Of a DNA stretch of 64,000 bases, positions 1 through 10,147 are shown piece by piece. The stretch is from Paenibacillus massiliensis 2301065 = DSM 16942 (GTDB taxonomy: Bacteria; Bacillota; Bacilli; Paenibacillales; Paenibacillaceae). The position numbers and the translations under genes are program-made. The notes below the pieces were generated by a model. That model made no database searches, was not told where the DNA came from, and saw only the letters and a list, made by a program, of their open reading frames with translations. The DNA lies in the NCBI RefSeq assembly GCF_000377505.1, contig NZ_KB898187.1:489196-553195 (forward strand). The letters run 5' to 3'. Within the stretch, counting starts at the first letter, position 1, and every line of letters begins with the position of its first letter.

Positions 1-581
1 ATCCATGGGGCGAGGTCATGATTATAAGTCTCTTCATGATAGAAAGTCTCCTTGGGGAGACGAGGCTTCAAGCCTGAGCTATCTGCTGGATGACCCACTA
101 CAAGTCCGCAGACAGGGACTACATATTGAGGCAGTCCGAGCAGCTCAATCAGTTCGATCGGATTACGCCGCGCTCCGCCAATCGGAACGATGCCAAGCCC
201 CATCGACTCGGCAGCTGCGATCGCAAAGCCCAGAGCAATCCCTACATCGGTCGCGCCCACAATGGTCGATTCTACGCTGTCCGTAATGATAATCTCTTCT
301 CCTACCATCTCCATGGCCACCCGCGCCTTGTTGAAGTCCATGCAGAACAGCAGAAATACAGGTGCGTCTGCAATCCATTTCTGATTACCTGCGAGCTCTG
401 CAATCTTCGCCTTACGCTCAGCGTCTTGGACACCAATGACCGTGACCTGTTGACCATGAATAGATGTTGGGGCTGCCTGGGCAGCAGCAATAATGGCATC
501 CAGCTGCTCCTGAGTGACAGGCTCATTCGTATACGAGCGAATGGAACGATGATCCTTCAGCGTATTAATGACTTCATTCAT
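1..581 (-). CDS. NADPH-dependent nitroreductase (NfsA-like), cut by the window edge
   Basis: A flavin-dependent nitroreductase-family oxidoreductase; the family reduces nitro compounds, quinones or chromate with NAD(P)H, using FMN in a cytosolic dimer. The N-terminus reads MNEVINTLKDHRSIRSYTNE, and the DHRSIR segment followed by an A-rich helix (AIIAAAQAAPTSIHGQQ) is the usual FMN-binding start of this family. GLGIVPIGGARRNP further on also fits. The ATG at 581 is chosen because AAAGGAGAG lies about 7 bases upstream. 193 codons are present and the frame runs off the left edge, so the C-terminus is missing (the family is usually about 240-250 residues). A decayed second copy of its middle part lies at about 8.0-8.2 kb. 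The exact substrate cannot be told. Confidence 0.85.
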   Translation of the reverse strand, partial: MNEVINTLKDHRSIRSYTNEPVTQEQLDAIIAAAQAAPTSIHGQQVTVIGVQDAERKAKIAELAGNQKWIADAPVFLLFCMDFNKARVAMEMVGEEIIITDSVESTIVGATDVGIALGFAIAAAESMGLGIVPIGGARRNPIELIELLGLPQYVVPVCGLVVGHPADSSGLKPRLPKETFYHEETYNHDLAPW

Positions 582-884
582 ATGATTCTCTCCTTTTATC
601 CATTACCTTTAACTAGCCCGTTGTACAATGCATCAAATGTGACAGGAATCCAGTCAGAAGTCACTGAATCTGCTACACCTGCAGCACCTACAGCAATTGC
701 AATATATAACAGAATACCTTATATCCTCGTAAGTTAAAAGTTCTACATCTTCAGGACGCATGAAATCCACTGCCTCTCTTTATGAAAAAAAGACTGATTC
801 CCGCAGGACCCGCCTTTCCTGGGGAACAGCCTTAGTTTCTTGTATTGCATCAGAGATTCTTGCGATGCCAAATCACATTCTAAT
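582..884. other. Intergenic region between licT and the nitroreductase gene
   Basis: It holds the licT terminator (785-833). Between 596 and about 718 on the minus strand there is a 40-codon open stretch with a hydrophobic start (IAIAVGAAGVADS) ending in TAA just before the nitroreductase ribosome binding site. It has no ATG, GTG or TTG start in frame, so it is not called as a gene. No convincing sigma-A promoter was seen. Confidence 0.5.
785..833 (-). terminator. Rho-independent terminator after licT
   Basis: Read on the minus strand, a stem of AGGCTG-TTCCC against GGGAA-TCAGTCT with an inner CAGGA/TCCTG pairing is followed by TTTTTTT. It closes the bgl operon. Confidence 0.75.
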
Positions 885-3222
<2,338 letters not shown>

Positions 3223-3251
3223 CTATGAACACACTAGTCCGTGTACCTTCT

Positions 3252-4706
3252 CTACAATTCCTCACCATTGCTCTTAATGACATTTTTATACCAGTAATAG
3301 CTTTCTTTCTTGATACGGCGCAGCTCTTTAGCGTCCAATTCATCCCGGTCCACATACACAAAACCATAACGCTTCTGATATCCATTCAGCCAACTCAGCA
3401 GATCTGTGAAAGACCATGCGCAATAGCCTAGAACATCTACTCCATCCGAGATCGCATCCTGAATAGCAGCTAGATGGCTGCGAAGATAAGCGATACGATA
3501 GTCGTCACGGATGAGCTCTCCCTCCTCCAGCTTGTCGAACTCGCCTAGTCCGTTCTCGGTGATCAGTACTGGCAGCTGATAACGGTTCATGATGCGACGC
3601 ATGCCAATGCGCATTCCTTGTGGATCAATGTCCCAGTCCCAATTGGTAGTCTCCACAAAGGGATTGGCCGCAGTCTTGTACAGTCCTGGAATACCGGAAT
3701 GCTTGGTGGAGCCCTTCGCACCAGATGTATTCTTAAGCCCAAGCTCAAGCTCGTTATGCAATCCATAATGCTCTACCGTCGTTGTGCGGTAGTAGTTGAC
3801 GCCCATGAAATCAGGCTTGGCGGATGCCAGCAGCTCAAAGTCCCCAGACTGGACTGTCGGTGTCAATCCATTCTCCTCCAGATATCTCCAGGCCGAAGTA
3901 GGATAACGTCCCCAGGCGTATATGTCCATCCAGAAGTAATTGTTCAAGTCCTCACTGTTCTCATAAGCCAATACATTCGCCGGATCAGAATTGATGGGAT
4001 AATACGGCTTGTATGCAAAGCTTGGGCCGATCAACCCGTCAGGAACCCACGAACGGAAGGAGCGAATGACGGTGGCATTAGCCAGATTCGCAATATGGTT
4101 GACTTCATACATGCGCTTGCGATCACGTACGCCCGGTGGATGAAGTGCCGTCTCATAGCCGTAGCTTACAAAATAGTTCTGTTCATTCAAGGATACCCAG
4201 TACTTTACCCGGTCCCCGTAGCGGCGGAACAGCGTCACTGCATAGTGATCAAAATCCTCGATAATTCGGCGCGACTCCCATCCGCCGTACTCATCCATCA
4301 GAGCCTGCGGCAGATCCCAATGATACAGGGTCAAAATGGGTTCAATGCCGTGGGCAAGCAGTTCATTGATCAGGTCATCATAGAAGGCCAGCCCCTGCTC
4401 GTTCACTTCTCCCCGTCCAGTTGGATAAATACGGCTCCAGGCAACGGAGAATCGGTATGCCTTCAGGCCTTGCTCAGCCATCAGTGCAATGTCTTCCTTA
4501 TAGCGATGGTAGTGATCGACGGCTATATCCCCATTCGACCCCTGGTATGTCGTTCCTTCCTGCTTGGTGAAAGTGTCCCATACGGAAGGTCCCTTTCCAT
4601 CTATATCCCAAGCCCCTTCAATCTGGTAAGCGGCCGATGCCGCTCCCCACAGAAAACCGTCCGGAAACGGTGATTTTTGGCGATGCTCCACAGTCTCAAC
4701 CTCCAT
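3252..4706 (-). CDS. 6-phospho-beta-glucosidase, GH1 (second paralogue)
   Basis: A second GH1 phospho-beta-glucosidase of 484 residues directly after bglP. It has FLWGAASAAYQIEGAW at the N-terminus, TLYHWDLPQAL, the acid/base in SLNEQN and the nucleophile in ITENGLGE. SWLNGYQKRYGFVYVD supplies the phosphate-binding Ser, Lys and Tyr, so a phosphorylated substrate is expected. The TLYHWDLPQ segment places it in a different GH1 subgroup from the neighbour at 1690-3147, where this region reads [11 protein letters not shown]; the two enzymes may split the range of aryl- and di-glucosides. It starts 14 bases after bglP and is surely cotranscribed with it. Confidence 0.93.
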   Translation of the reverse strand: MEVETVEHRQKSPFPDGFLWGAASAAYQIEGAWDIDGKGPSVWDTFTKQEGTTYQGSNGDIAVDHYHRYKEDIALMAEQGLKAYRFSVAWSRIYPTGRGEVNEQGLAFYDDLINELLAHGIEPILTLYHWDLPQALMDEYGGWESRRIIEDFDHYAVTLFRRYGDRVKYWVSLNEQNYFVSYGYETALHPPGVRDRKRMYEVNHIANLANATVIRSFRSWVPDGLIGPSFAYKPYYPINSDPANVLAYENSEDLNNYFWMDIYAWGRYPTSAWRYLEENGLTPTVQSGDFELLASAKPDFMGVNYYRTTTVEHYGLHNELELGLKNTSGAKGSTKHSGIPGLYKTAANPFVETTNWDWDIDPQGMRIGMRRIMNRYQLPVLITENGLGEFDKLEEGELIRDDYRIAYLRSHLAAIQDAISDGVDVLGYCAWSFTDLLSWLNGYQKRYGFVYVDRDELDAKELRRIKKESYYWYKNVIKSNGEEL

Positions 4707-4720
4707 TTTTTAGTTTGTTA

Positions 4721-6610
4721 TTATTCATGCAGCTTCAGCAGTGGCTCACGATACAAGACCTGGCGCTTGGCTGTCGTCTCTACACGGTGAAAAGTATTCA
4801 GATTCGTCACAATAACAGGCGTCGTCAGCTCAAGACCTGCTTGGCGAATCGCTTCCAGATCGAACTCCATCAGGAGTTCTCCTTCGCGAACCTGCTGCTG
4901 CTCCGTTACTTTTAGCTCGAACGGTGCTCCTTTGAGCTTAACGGTATTCAGTCCGACATGAATCAGGATTTCGAAGCCATCGTCTGCTGTAATGCCAATG
5001 GCATGCTTGCTCTTGGCTATGGATGTCACGGTTCCCGCGACCGGAGCATAGACTTTTCCTTCCTCTGGTAATATAGCTACCCCGTCCCCCATAGCACCGG
5101 AAGAGAATACCGGATCAGAGACTTCTTGAAGGGGAATGACCTGACCGCTAACAGGAGCAGATACACCTGTTTCTTGAGTGTCTGCTGCTGGAGTGGAAGA
5201 GGCTTGCTGTTGCACGGTCTCTGCCTTGCTCCTACCAGACGGTGCTACCTCTACTTGCTCCTCAAAGCCGAATATATAAGTCAGTACAGCCGTAATGACG
5301 AAGGCCGCGGTGATCCCAATCAGAAAATAGACAAAGGTATCGGTTGCAAAGGCAGGCAATGTCGTAACAGCTGGAAATACATAGGCAAGTACAGTGGAGT
5401 GGAACGCACCGATAAACGCACCACCGATCACACCCCCTATAATCTGGGCAATTAACGGGCGTTTCAGCTTCACTGAAATTCCGTACACAATCGGTTCCGT
5501 TACACCAGCCAGAATGGACGGCATCAAAGCGGATAAGGCATAGGCTTTCAGCTTCTTGTCCTTGGCCTTCAGGAACACTCCTAGCGCGGCACCGGAGGAA
5601 GCAAAGGTAGCTGCTGCGGAGGGCGGCTTGATCGTATCGAACCCATGCAGACTAAGGTTGTTCAGCATCGCCGGGACGATCCCCCAATGAAGTCCGAACA
5701 TGACAAGCAGTGTCCAGCCCCCACCGATCAGAGCTCCCATGATGAGCCCGTTGGAGCTGCTGAGATAATTAATTCCTGATGCAATCCCATTTCCAAGATA
5801 GACACCCACCGGACCGACTGCAGCGGCGGCCAGTGGCACCATAATCATCAGGGATAGCAGCGGTACGGCGAACATCTGGATATTGGCGGGAATGATTTTT
5901 TTAAGATAACGTTCTAGGTAGGAAAATACCCAAATTGTCAGCATCGCCGGAATCAATGTACCTGTATAAGACATCAGTACGACTGGAATGCCGATAAAGC
6001 TGGTGACATCTCCGATGCTCTTCATCAGTCCTGTAAAATTCGGCTCAAGCAAGGCGCCCATGATGGTCAGGGACACGAACATATTCGCTCCGAAGTGCCT
6101 TGCCGTCGAGATGGCCAACAGCAGCGGCAGAAAATAAAATACGCTATTTCCAGCAGCTGCCAGAATCTTGTAAGTGCTGCTGTCCTGAGACAGCACCTCA
6201 AGCGTCGTGCTTAGAATCACCAGGACAGCCTTCAGCATCCCCGCCCCGGCTAAGGCCGGTACGATTGGCGTCATGATCCCGGACATCGTGTTGAAGAAGC
6301 GTGTGATCAGATTGCCGGATTTTTCACCTTTGGCCTCTTCCTTCGCCTCTCCTGCTGCCTTGATGTCATGCTGTGCAATGATCTCTTTGTATACAGCATG
6401 AACATCATTGCCGATGACCACCTGATACTGCCCGTTTCCTTGCACCACCGTTATTACTCCATCCAACTGCTCAAGCTGCTGCTTGTCCGCCTTTGCGAAA
6501 TCCTTTAGCTTAAAGCGAAGCCTCGTCATGCAGTGATACAGTTCAACGACGTTCTCCTCGCCACCTACATGCTCTACAATACGATTGGAGAGCTCTGTAA
6601 ATTTGCCCAT
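4721..6610 (-). CDS. bglP: Beta-glucoside PTS permease, EIIBCA
   Basis: The membrane transporter that imports and phosphorylates beta-glucosides. Its 629 residues carry the domains in the order IIB (about 1-90, with the phosphorylated Cys27 in ELYHCMTRLRF), a multi-spanning IIC (about 110-460, with the GITEPIYG-like AGVTEPIVYGI segment) and, after a Q/S/T-rich linker, IIA (about 485-629, with His551 in LIHVGLNTVKL). All phosphotransfer residues are present. It is the first gene of the operon bglP-GH1-GH1-licT and is preceded by a RAT antiterminator leader, so LicT control by its own phosphorylation cascade is expected. A cre-like box at its promoter suggests CcpA repression. Confidence 0.95.
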   Translation of the reverse strand: MGKFTELSNRIVEHVGGEENVVELYHCMTRLRFKLKDFAKADKQQLEQLDGVITVVQGNGQYQVVIGNDVHAVYKEIIAQHDIKAAGEAKEEAKGEKSGNLITRFFNTMSGIMTPIVPALAGAGMLKAVLVILSTTLEVLSQDSSTYKILAAAGNSVFYFLPLLLAISTARHFGANMFVSLTIMGALLEPNFTGLMKSIGDVTSFIGIPVVLMSYTGTLIPAMLTIWVFSYLERYLKKIIPANIQMFAVPLLSLMIMVPLAAAAVGPVGVYLGNGIASGINYLSSSNGLIMGALIGGGWTLLVMFGLHWGIVPAMLNNLSLHGFDTIKPPSAAATFASSGAALGVFLKAKDKKLKAYALSALMPSILAGVTEPIVYGISVKLKRPLIAQIIGGVIGGAFIGAFHSTVLAYVFPAVTTLPAFATDTFVYFLIGITAAFVITAVLTYIFGFEEQVEVAPSGRSKAETVQQQASSTPAADTQETGVSAPVSGQVIPLQEVSDPVFSSGAMGDGVAILPEEGKVYAPVAGTVTSIAKSKHAIGITADDGFEILIHVGLNTVKLKGAPFELKVTEQQQVREGELLMEFDLEAIRQAGLELTTPVIVTNLNTFHRVETTAKRQVLYREPLLKLHE

Positions 6611-6663
6611 TGTTTAATCCCCCTTAGCTGTGTCATGTGGTCTTGCGGGACGTGATCAGCAAC

Positions 6664-6731
6664 AAAAAAAGACCTAAATCGTAAGAAGCGGCAGAATACA
6701 TACGTATCCCATGCTCTACAATTTAGGTCTT
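6664..6731 (-). terminator. Conditional terminator in the bglP leader
   Basis: On the minus strand the arms AAGACCTAAAT (6721-6731) and ATTTAGGTCTT (6669-6679) enclose a 41-base loop and are followed by T7 (6664-6670). The 5' arm overlaps the end of the RAT sequence, so forming the RAT hairpin excludes the terminator, as in B. subtilis bglP. Confidence 0.9.
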
Positions 6732-6754
6732 GCCTGCTTTACCAGTAACAATCC
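6726..6754 (-). promoter_or_regulatory. RAT (ribonucleic antiterminator), LicT target
   Basis: The minus strand begins GGATTGTTACTGGTAAAGC and continues AGGCAAGACC, matching the LicT/SacY-type RAT pattern closely (GGATTGTTACTG...GGCAGGCAAAACC). It sits between the bglP promoter and the leader terminator and overlaps the latter's 5' arm. Confidence 0.93.
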
Positions 6755-6781
6755 CGTATTCGGTTAAGTACTTACCTCAAC

Positions 6782-6810
6782 AAATTAGCATAGAAGATTT
6801 TTGATGTCAA
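6782..6810 (-). promoter_or_regulatory. Sigma-A promoter of the bgl operon
   Basis: TTGACA (6805-6810) is spaced 17 bases from TAATTT (6782-6787). It lies just upstream of the RAT. Confidence 0.85.
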
Positions 6811-6819
6811 CGCTTACTT
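6805..6819 (-). promoter_or_regulatory. cre-like box overlapping the bglP -35
   Basis: AAGTAAGCGTTGACA matches the cre pattern WTGNAANCGNWNNCW except for one base. It overlaps the -35 element, the place where CcpA would repress. Confidence 0.65.
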
Positions 6820-6902
6820 TTATACTCTTTTATTTCGGGTCTTGTAGAAACCGATAACGTTGGGATAAGATAGCTTTACATTTTTAGACTGCAAGGGGGC
6901 AC

Positions 6903-6935
6903 ATGGAGAGCGTTAGACTCCCCACAACACTATGA
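6903..6935 (+). CDS. Ten-codon leader ORF overlapping the lrgA start
   Basis: ATG at 6903 encodes MESVRLPTTL and its TGA shares bases with the lrgA ATG (ATGA overlap at 6932-6935). It has a good ribosome binding site (AAGGGGG about 5 bases upstream), whereas lrgA itself has no clear one. That suggests translational coupling: ribosomes terminating here restart at lrgA. Whether the peptide has any role cannot be told. It could be chance, but the exact overlap is suggestive. Confidence 0.45.
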   Translation: MESVRLPTTL

Positions 6936-7336
6936 AAATCATCTCATTTTTCTTACAGCTTGCTCTACTCACTGCATTTTACGGTGCAGGGCTACTGCTT
7001 CAGACGCTCACTGGACTCCCGATTCCTGGCAGCATATTCGGGCTGTTGCTGTTGTTTGCAGCACTCAAACTACACATCGTTCCAGAGAATTGGGTCATGC
7101 ATGGAGCTACATTTCTGCAGAAATACATTCCTCTCTTTCTGGTGCCTGCTACCGTCGGGGTCATAAACTACTTCCATGTGTTCACTGGTGGTGGACAGTG
7201 GCTAATCTGCATTGTGATATTCAGTACGCTGCTGACCATGGTTCTCTCGGGCAAAGCCACACAGTGGATCGCCAAGCTAACGTCAAATCCCGAGGAGGCT
7301 GCCACATGCTCGAAATCCTTCTCGAAGCAGCCATAG
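6932..7336 (+). CDS. lrgA: LrgA/CidA family holin-like membrane protein
   Basis: A small membrane protein of 134 residues with four predicted hydrophobic segments, of the CidA/LrgA family that modulates autolysis or exports small metabolites together with an LrgB/CidB partner. The PGSIFGLLLLFAALKL segment and PLFLVPATVGVINY are typical. It overlaps the downstream lrgB by 31 bases. The start has a poor ribosome binding site and overlaps a ten-codon upstream ORF. The last residues (EEAATCSKSFSKQP) are encoded within the overlap with lrgB. LrgA and CidA cannot be separated by sequence alone. Confidence 0.88.
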   Translation: MKIISFFLQLALLTAFYGAGLLLQTLTGLPIPGSIFGLLLLFAALKLHIVPENWVMHGATFLQKYIPLFLVPATVGVINYFHVFTGGGQWLICIVIFSTLLTMVLSGKATQWIAKLTSNPEEAATCSKSFSKQP

Positions 7337-7995
7337 TTATAGCTATTGTGGTGATGTTCTCTGTACTGAACGCACTGTACCGGAAGCTCAAGTGGGCGAT
7401 TCTCGTACCCAGCTTGACCTGCTGTGCGCTGATAATCATCCTCCTGCTGGGAATGGACATCTCTTATGACGTGTTCATGAGAGGTGGACAGTGGCTGAAT
7501 TATTGTCTCGGTCCAGCTGTCGTAGCGTTAGCCTATCCCATGTACAAGCAGCTAGATCTTTTACTGAAGGAATGGCGGGCTGTACTTGGAGGAACCGCTG
7601 TCGGAATCATGACTGGCATGGTTAGCGGTATCGGGTTGGCTTTATGGATGGGCTATCCCACGGAGTTGATCATCTCACTACTGCCCAAGTCGATCACGAC
7701 ACCTGTGGCGATGGGGATTGCCGGAGGATTAGGCGGAAATGCATCTATTACCTCGGTATTTGTAATGATCGCCGGATTTACTGGGGTTGTACTGGGACCC
7801 GCTGTCTTCAGATGCTCTCGAATTACCAGTGGTATTGCCCAGGGCATCGGATTAGGAGCTGCTTCACACGCGCTTGGGACGAGCAAGGCGGCAGAAATCG
7901 GTCCTGTCGTGGTCTCTACCAGTACAGTGGCGCTTACGCTCAGTGCAGTGTTCGGCTCAATGTTGGCTCCGCTAATCGTATGGGTGCTATTATGA
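7306..7995 (+). CDS. lrgB: LrgB/CidB family membrane protein
   Basis: The polytopic partner of LrgA, about 229 residues, with hydrophobic segments throughout and the family block LLPKSITTPVAMGIA-GGLGGNASIT. A second characteristic stretch reads GLGAASHALGTSKAAE. The ATG at 7306 is chosen because GAGGAGG lies about 8 bases upstream; the frame is open further upstream but that part belongs to lrgA. It completes an lrgAB-type operon. No LytSR or CidR regulator is adjacent. Confidence 0.9.
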   Translation: MLEILLEAAIVIAIVVMFSVLNALYRKLKWAILVPSLTCCALIIILLLGMDISYDVFMRGGQWLNYCLGPAVVALAYPMYKQLDLLLKEWRAVLGGTAVGIMTGMVSGIGLALWMGYPTELIISLLPKSITTPVAMGIAGGLGGNASITSVFVMIAGFTGVVLGPAVFRCSRITSGIAQGIGLGAASHALGTSKAAEIGPVVVSTSTVALTLSAVFGSMLAPLIVWVLL

Positions 7996-8017
7996 TCTGC
8001 TTCTTCACCATATGATG

Positions 8018-8236
8018 CATAGCTCAATCAATTCGACCGGATTCCGCCGTGCTCCCTCAATCGGAACGATACCGAGTCTCATCGATTCGGCTGCAGCGAT
8101 CTCAAAGCCCAGTGCAATCCTACATCTGTCACCCTCCACAATCGTCGATTCTGCGCTGTGCGAAATGGCAATCTCTTCTCCTGCCATTTCCATAGCTATC
8201 CGTACCTTGTTGAAATCCATGCAGAACAGCAAAAAA
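8018..8236 (-). pseudogene. Decayed fragment of the nitroreductase gene
   Basis: About 215 bases closely resemble positions 141-358 of the nitroreductase gene at the left edge. On the minus strand both read FLLFCMDFNK near one end and IALGF-IAAAESM-LGIVPI-GARRNP-ELIEL near the other. The copy has lost the N-terminal FMN segment and everything after the GARRNP block. It also carries a one-base loss and a nearby one-base gain that scramble about six residues (GDRCR in place of ATDVG). The flanking sequence is unrelated. It is a remnant of a duplicated or transferred gene, not a functional enzyme. Confidence 0.85.
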
Positions 8237-8297
8237 GTTCTCACTAAAGAAGCCAGAACTGAAAGCGGAAATTCTGCATGGCACGATATTATCGCTT

Positions 8298-8774
8298 CTA
8301 CTTCACCTCTTTTTTCACAGGCCATTTCGTGTCAGAGCTTTTGAGAATAAGTTCTCCTTTGGGTAGACCAGGTCCACCGTAAATGGTTATTAAATACGTG
8401 CCTGAGGGAACAAGTGGATTACTATCATTATTTGCGATTTCTACCGTTTTACCTACTGCAACGGTCTCATTAAAAATAACCCTTTTCTTGCTGATGTGCT
8501 GTACCTCAACTCTATAGGGTGCTGCTCCTGTATTTTTTGCATACAATTTTATATTTGGATAACCAGCTGTCACAGAAAAGGTATTCGTAGGGTCCATTGC
8601 ATTCCCCTTCAAATCCCAAGTTAGTGAATCCTTGATTAAAGGGCTAGCTTCAATGATTTCATTTCCTTCTTCAGATGCTGAAACATCATATGCCGAAACA
8701 GCACTATACACTCCAGCAATAAGTGAAACAGACAATACAGTTGCGCCCATAATCTTCGTAACTTTATTTGTCAT
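8298..8774 (-). CDS. Small secreted protein of unknown function
   Basis: 158 residues with a clear signal peptide (positive NKVTK, then a hydrophobic stretch to about residue 28, SAVSAYDVSA). The mature part looks like a small beta-sandwich (alternating hydrophobics, IKLYAKNTGAAPYRVEVQH and SGTYLITIYGGPG). I do not recognise a named family. The ribosome binding site is AAGGAA about 10 bases before the ATG. Its end abuts the nitroreductase remnant, with no clear terminator in between. It stands alone on its strand. Confidence 0.7.
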   Translation of the reverse strand: MTNKVTKIMGATVLSVSLIAGVYSAVSAYDVSASEEGNEIIEASPLIKDSLTWDLKGNAMDPTNTFSVTAGYPNIKLYAKNTGAAPYRVEVQHISKKRVIFNETVAVGKTVEIANNDSNPLVPSGTYLITIYGGPGLPKGELILKSSDTKWPVKKEVK

Positions 8775-9109
8775 TGATTTAAGTTCCTTTCCGTTTAATT
8801 CTTATATTCTAGCATAGTTAAATTCAACCGTCCAAATTAGTAATATTATTACAACAAACTATTTAGGAGCATCCTATATTCAGCATATAAACCAGCTTTA
8901 CCTAACACGACTATAGGAAATAAAAGGACTCCTGCCACCATAAAAAACATTTATAAGATACAAAAAGAGCGTACCCGAGCAGACTGCCCAAGTACGCCAA
9001 GTACGGAGTATTACACAATGGCAATAAAGTCAAAGCTATATTAACCAGATTCCAATCGTGCTGGATTGAAATACGGATAATACCGAACTACAAATCTAAC
9101 TTCATAGAA
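8775..9109. other. Intergenic region after glpX
   Basis: AT-rich. It contains the glpX terminator (8962-8998) and presumably the promoter of the small secreted protein gene. Nothing else recognisable. Confidence 0.5.
8962..8998 (-). terminator. Terminator after glpX
   Basis: Minus strand GGCGTAC ... GTACGC stem with a G/C-rich loop (inner GCAG/CTGC possible) followed by TCTTTTTG. Consistent with the end of the ccpN-yqfL-glpX unit. Confidence 0.65.
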
Positions 9110-10087
9110 TTAATAGGAGACCGCAGCGGCCAGATCACTTTGCAGTAGCGGCAAGCGGTGCATGCTGCGCACGAACCGTACCGTCTTCGTCTCCGAATAC
9201 ATGACCACGGAATGCGTCTCGGCCTGATTGCGCGGCAGGTACTTCACACCTGGCAGGAAGTCGCCAGGAGTTACTCCCGTGGCTACGAACAGCACGCCCT
9301 GGCCACCGACCATCGCATCCATACTCAGCAATGCATCCGGGTGCTGCAAGCCCATCCGAATGCAGCGGGCCACATCCTCATCGCTTTCAGGAAGCAAGCG
9401 CCCCTGAATTTCACCACCCATGCATTTCAGTGCAGCTGCCGCCAGAACCCCTTCAGGGGCACCGCCGGACCCCACATACATATCCACACCGCTATCTGTG
9501 CAGGTTTCAATCGCCGCCATAACATCCCCATGACCGAGCAATTTGATACGTACGCCTGCTTTACGCAGGACACTGATCAGATGCTCGTGACGGGTACGGT
9601 CCAGGATGGAGACTGTGAGGTCAGACAGGGACTTATCCAGAATACGTGATGCCTTAATCAAGGTGTCCTCCATGGAATCATCCAATGAGAGCTTGCCGGC
9701 CAGCTCCGGTCCCACAGCCAGCTTCTGCATATAGATATCAGGAGCGTGCAGCAAGCTGCCCGCTGGAGCAGCGGCAATGACGGACAGGGCATTATTCAGC
9801 CCGTTAGCCACCGTCTCTGTGCCTTCCAATGGATCCACAGCAATATCAATTTTGGGCCCCTTCCGGTTACCTACCTTTTCACCGATATACAGCATGGGGG
9901 CTTCATCCATCTCGCCTTCGCCAATGACGACGGTGCCGTCCATGGATACTGAATTAAAATGAGTTCGAATGGCTACGGTAGCGGCATCATCTGCACTATG
10001 CTTGTCACCGCGACCTGTCCATCTGGCGGATTCCAAAGCAGCCGCTTCTGTAATACGTACCAACTCCAAGGCCAATTGACTTTCCAT
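9110..10087 (-). CDS. glpX: Class II fructose-1,6-bisphosphatase
   Basis: Hydrolyses fructose 1,6-bisphosphate to fructose 6-phosphate in gluconeogenesis. About 325 residues, the usual GlpX length. GRGDKHSADDAATVAIR near the N-terminus, VVIGEGEMDEAPM and the metal/phosphate motif DPLEGT identify the family. The third ATG of a cluster (MESQLALELVRITEAA) is chosen as start because GGAGG lies about 10 bases upstream; the first ATG (10096) would touch the ribosome binding site. It follows ccpN and yqfL on the same strand, which fits a joint gluconeogenic function. Confidence 0.94.
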   Translation of the reverse strand: MESQLALELVRITEAAALESARWTGRGDKHSADDAATVAIRTHFNSVSMDGTVVIGEGEMDEAPMLYIGEKVGNRKGPKIDIAVDPLEGTETVANGLNNALSVIAAAPAGSLLHAPDIYMQKLAVGPELAGKLSLDDSMEDTLIKASRILDKSLSDLTVSILDRTRHEHLISVLRKAGVRIKLLGHGDVMAAIETCTDSGVDMYVGSGGAPEGVLAAAALKCMGGEIQGRLLPESDEDVARCIRMGLQHPDALLSMDAMVGGQGVLFVATGVTPGDFLPGVKYLPRNQAETHSVVMYSETKTVRFVRSMHRLPLLQSDLAAAVSY

Positions 10088-10147
10088 AACCATCATCCCT
10101 CCATATATATGCTTCTTGTTGAATTTGTAAGCAAGCGATAACTAGCG

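Noticed and set aside
596..718. 40-codon open stretch with a hydrophobic N-terminus before the nitroreductase gene (minus strand).
   Set aside because: No ATG, GTG or TTG in frame; only ATT or CTG could start it. Kept as a note rather than a gene.
3618..4673. 351-codon plus-strand ORF opposite the second GH1 gene.
   Set aside because: Antisense shadow of a clear GH1 enzyme.
8005..8325. A 106-codon ORF spanning the nitroreductase remnant (minus strand).
   Set aside because: Its ends are unrelated to the family, no ribosome binding site, and the inner part is frameshifted. Called a pseudogene.
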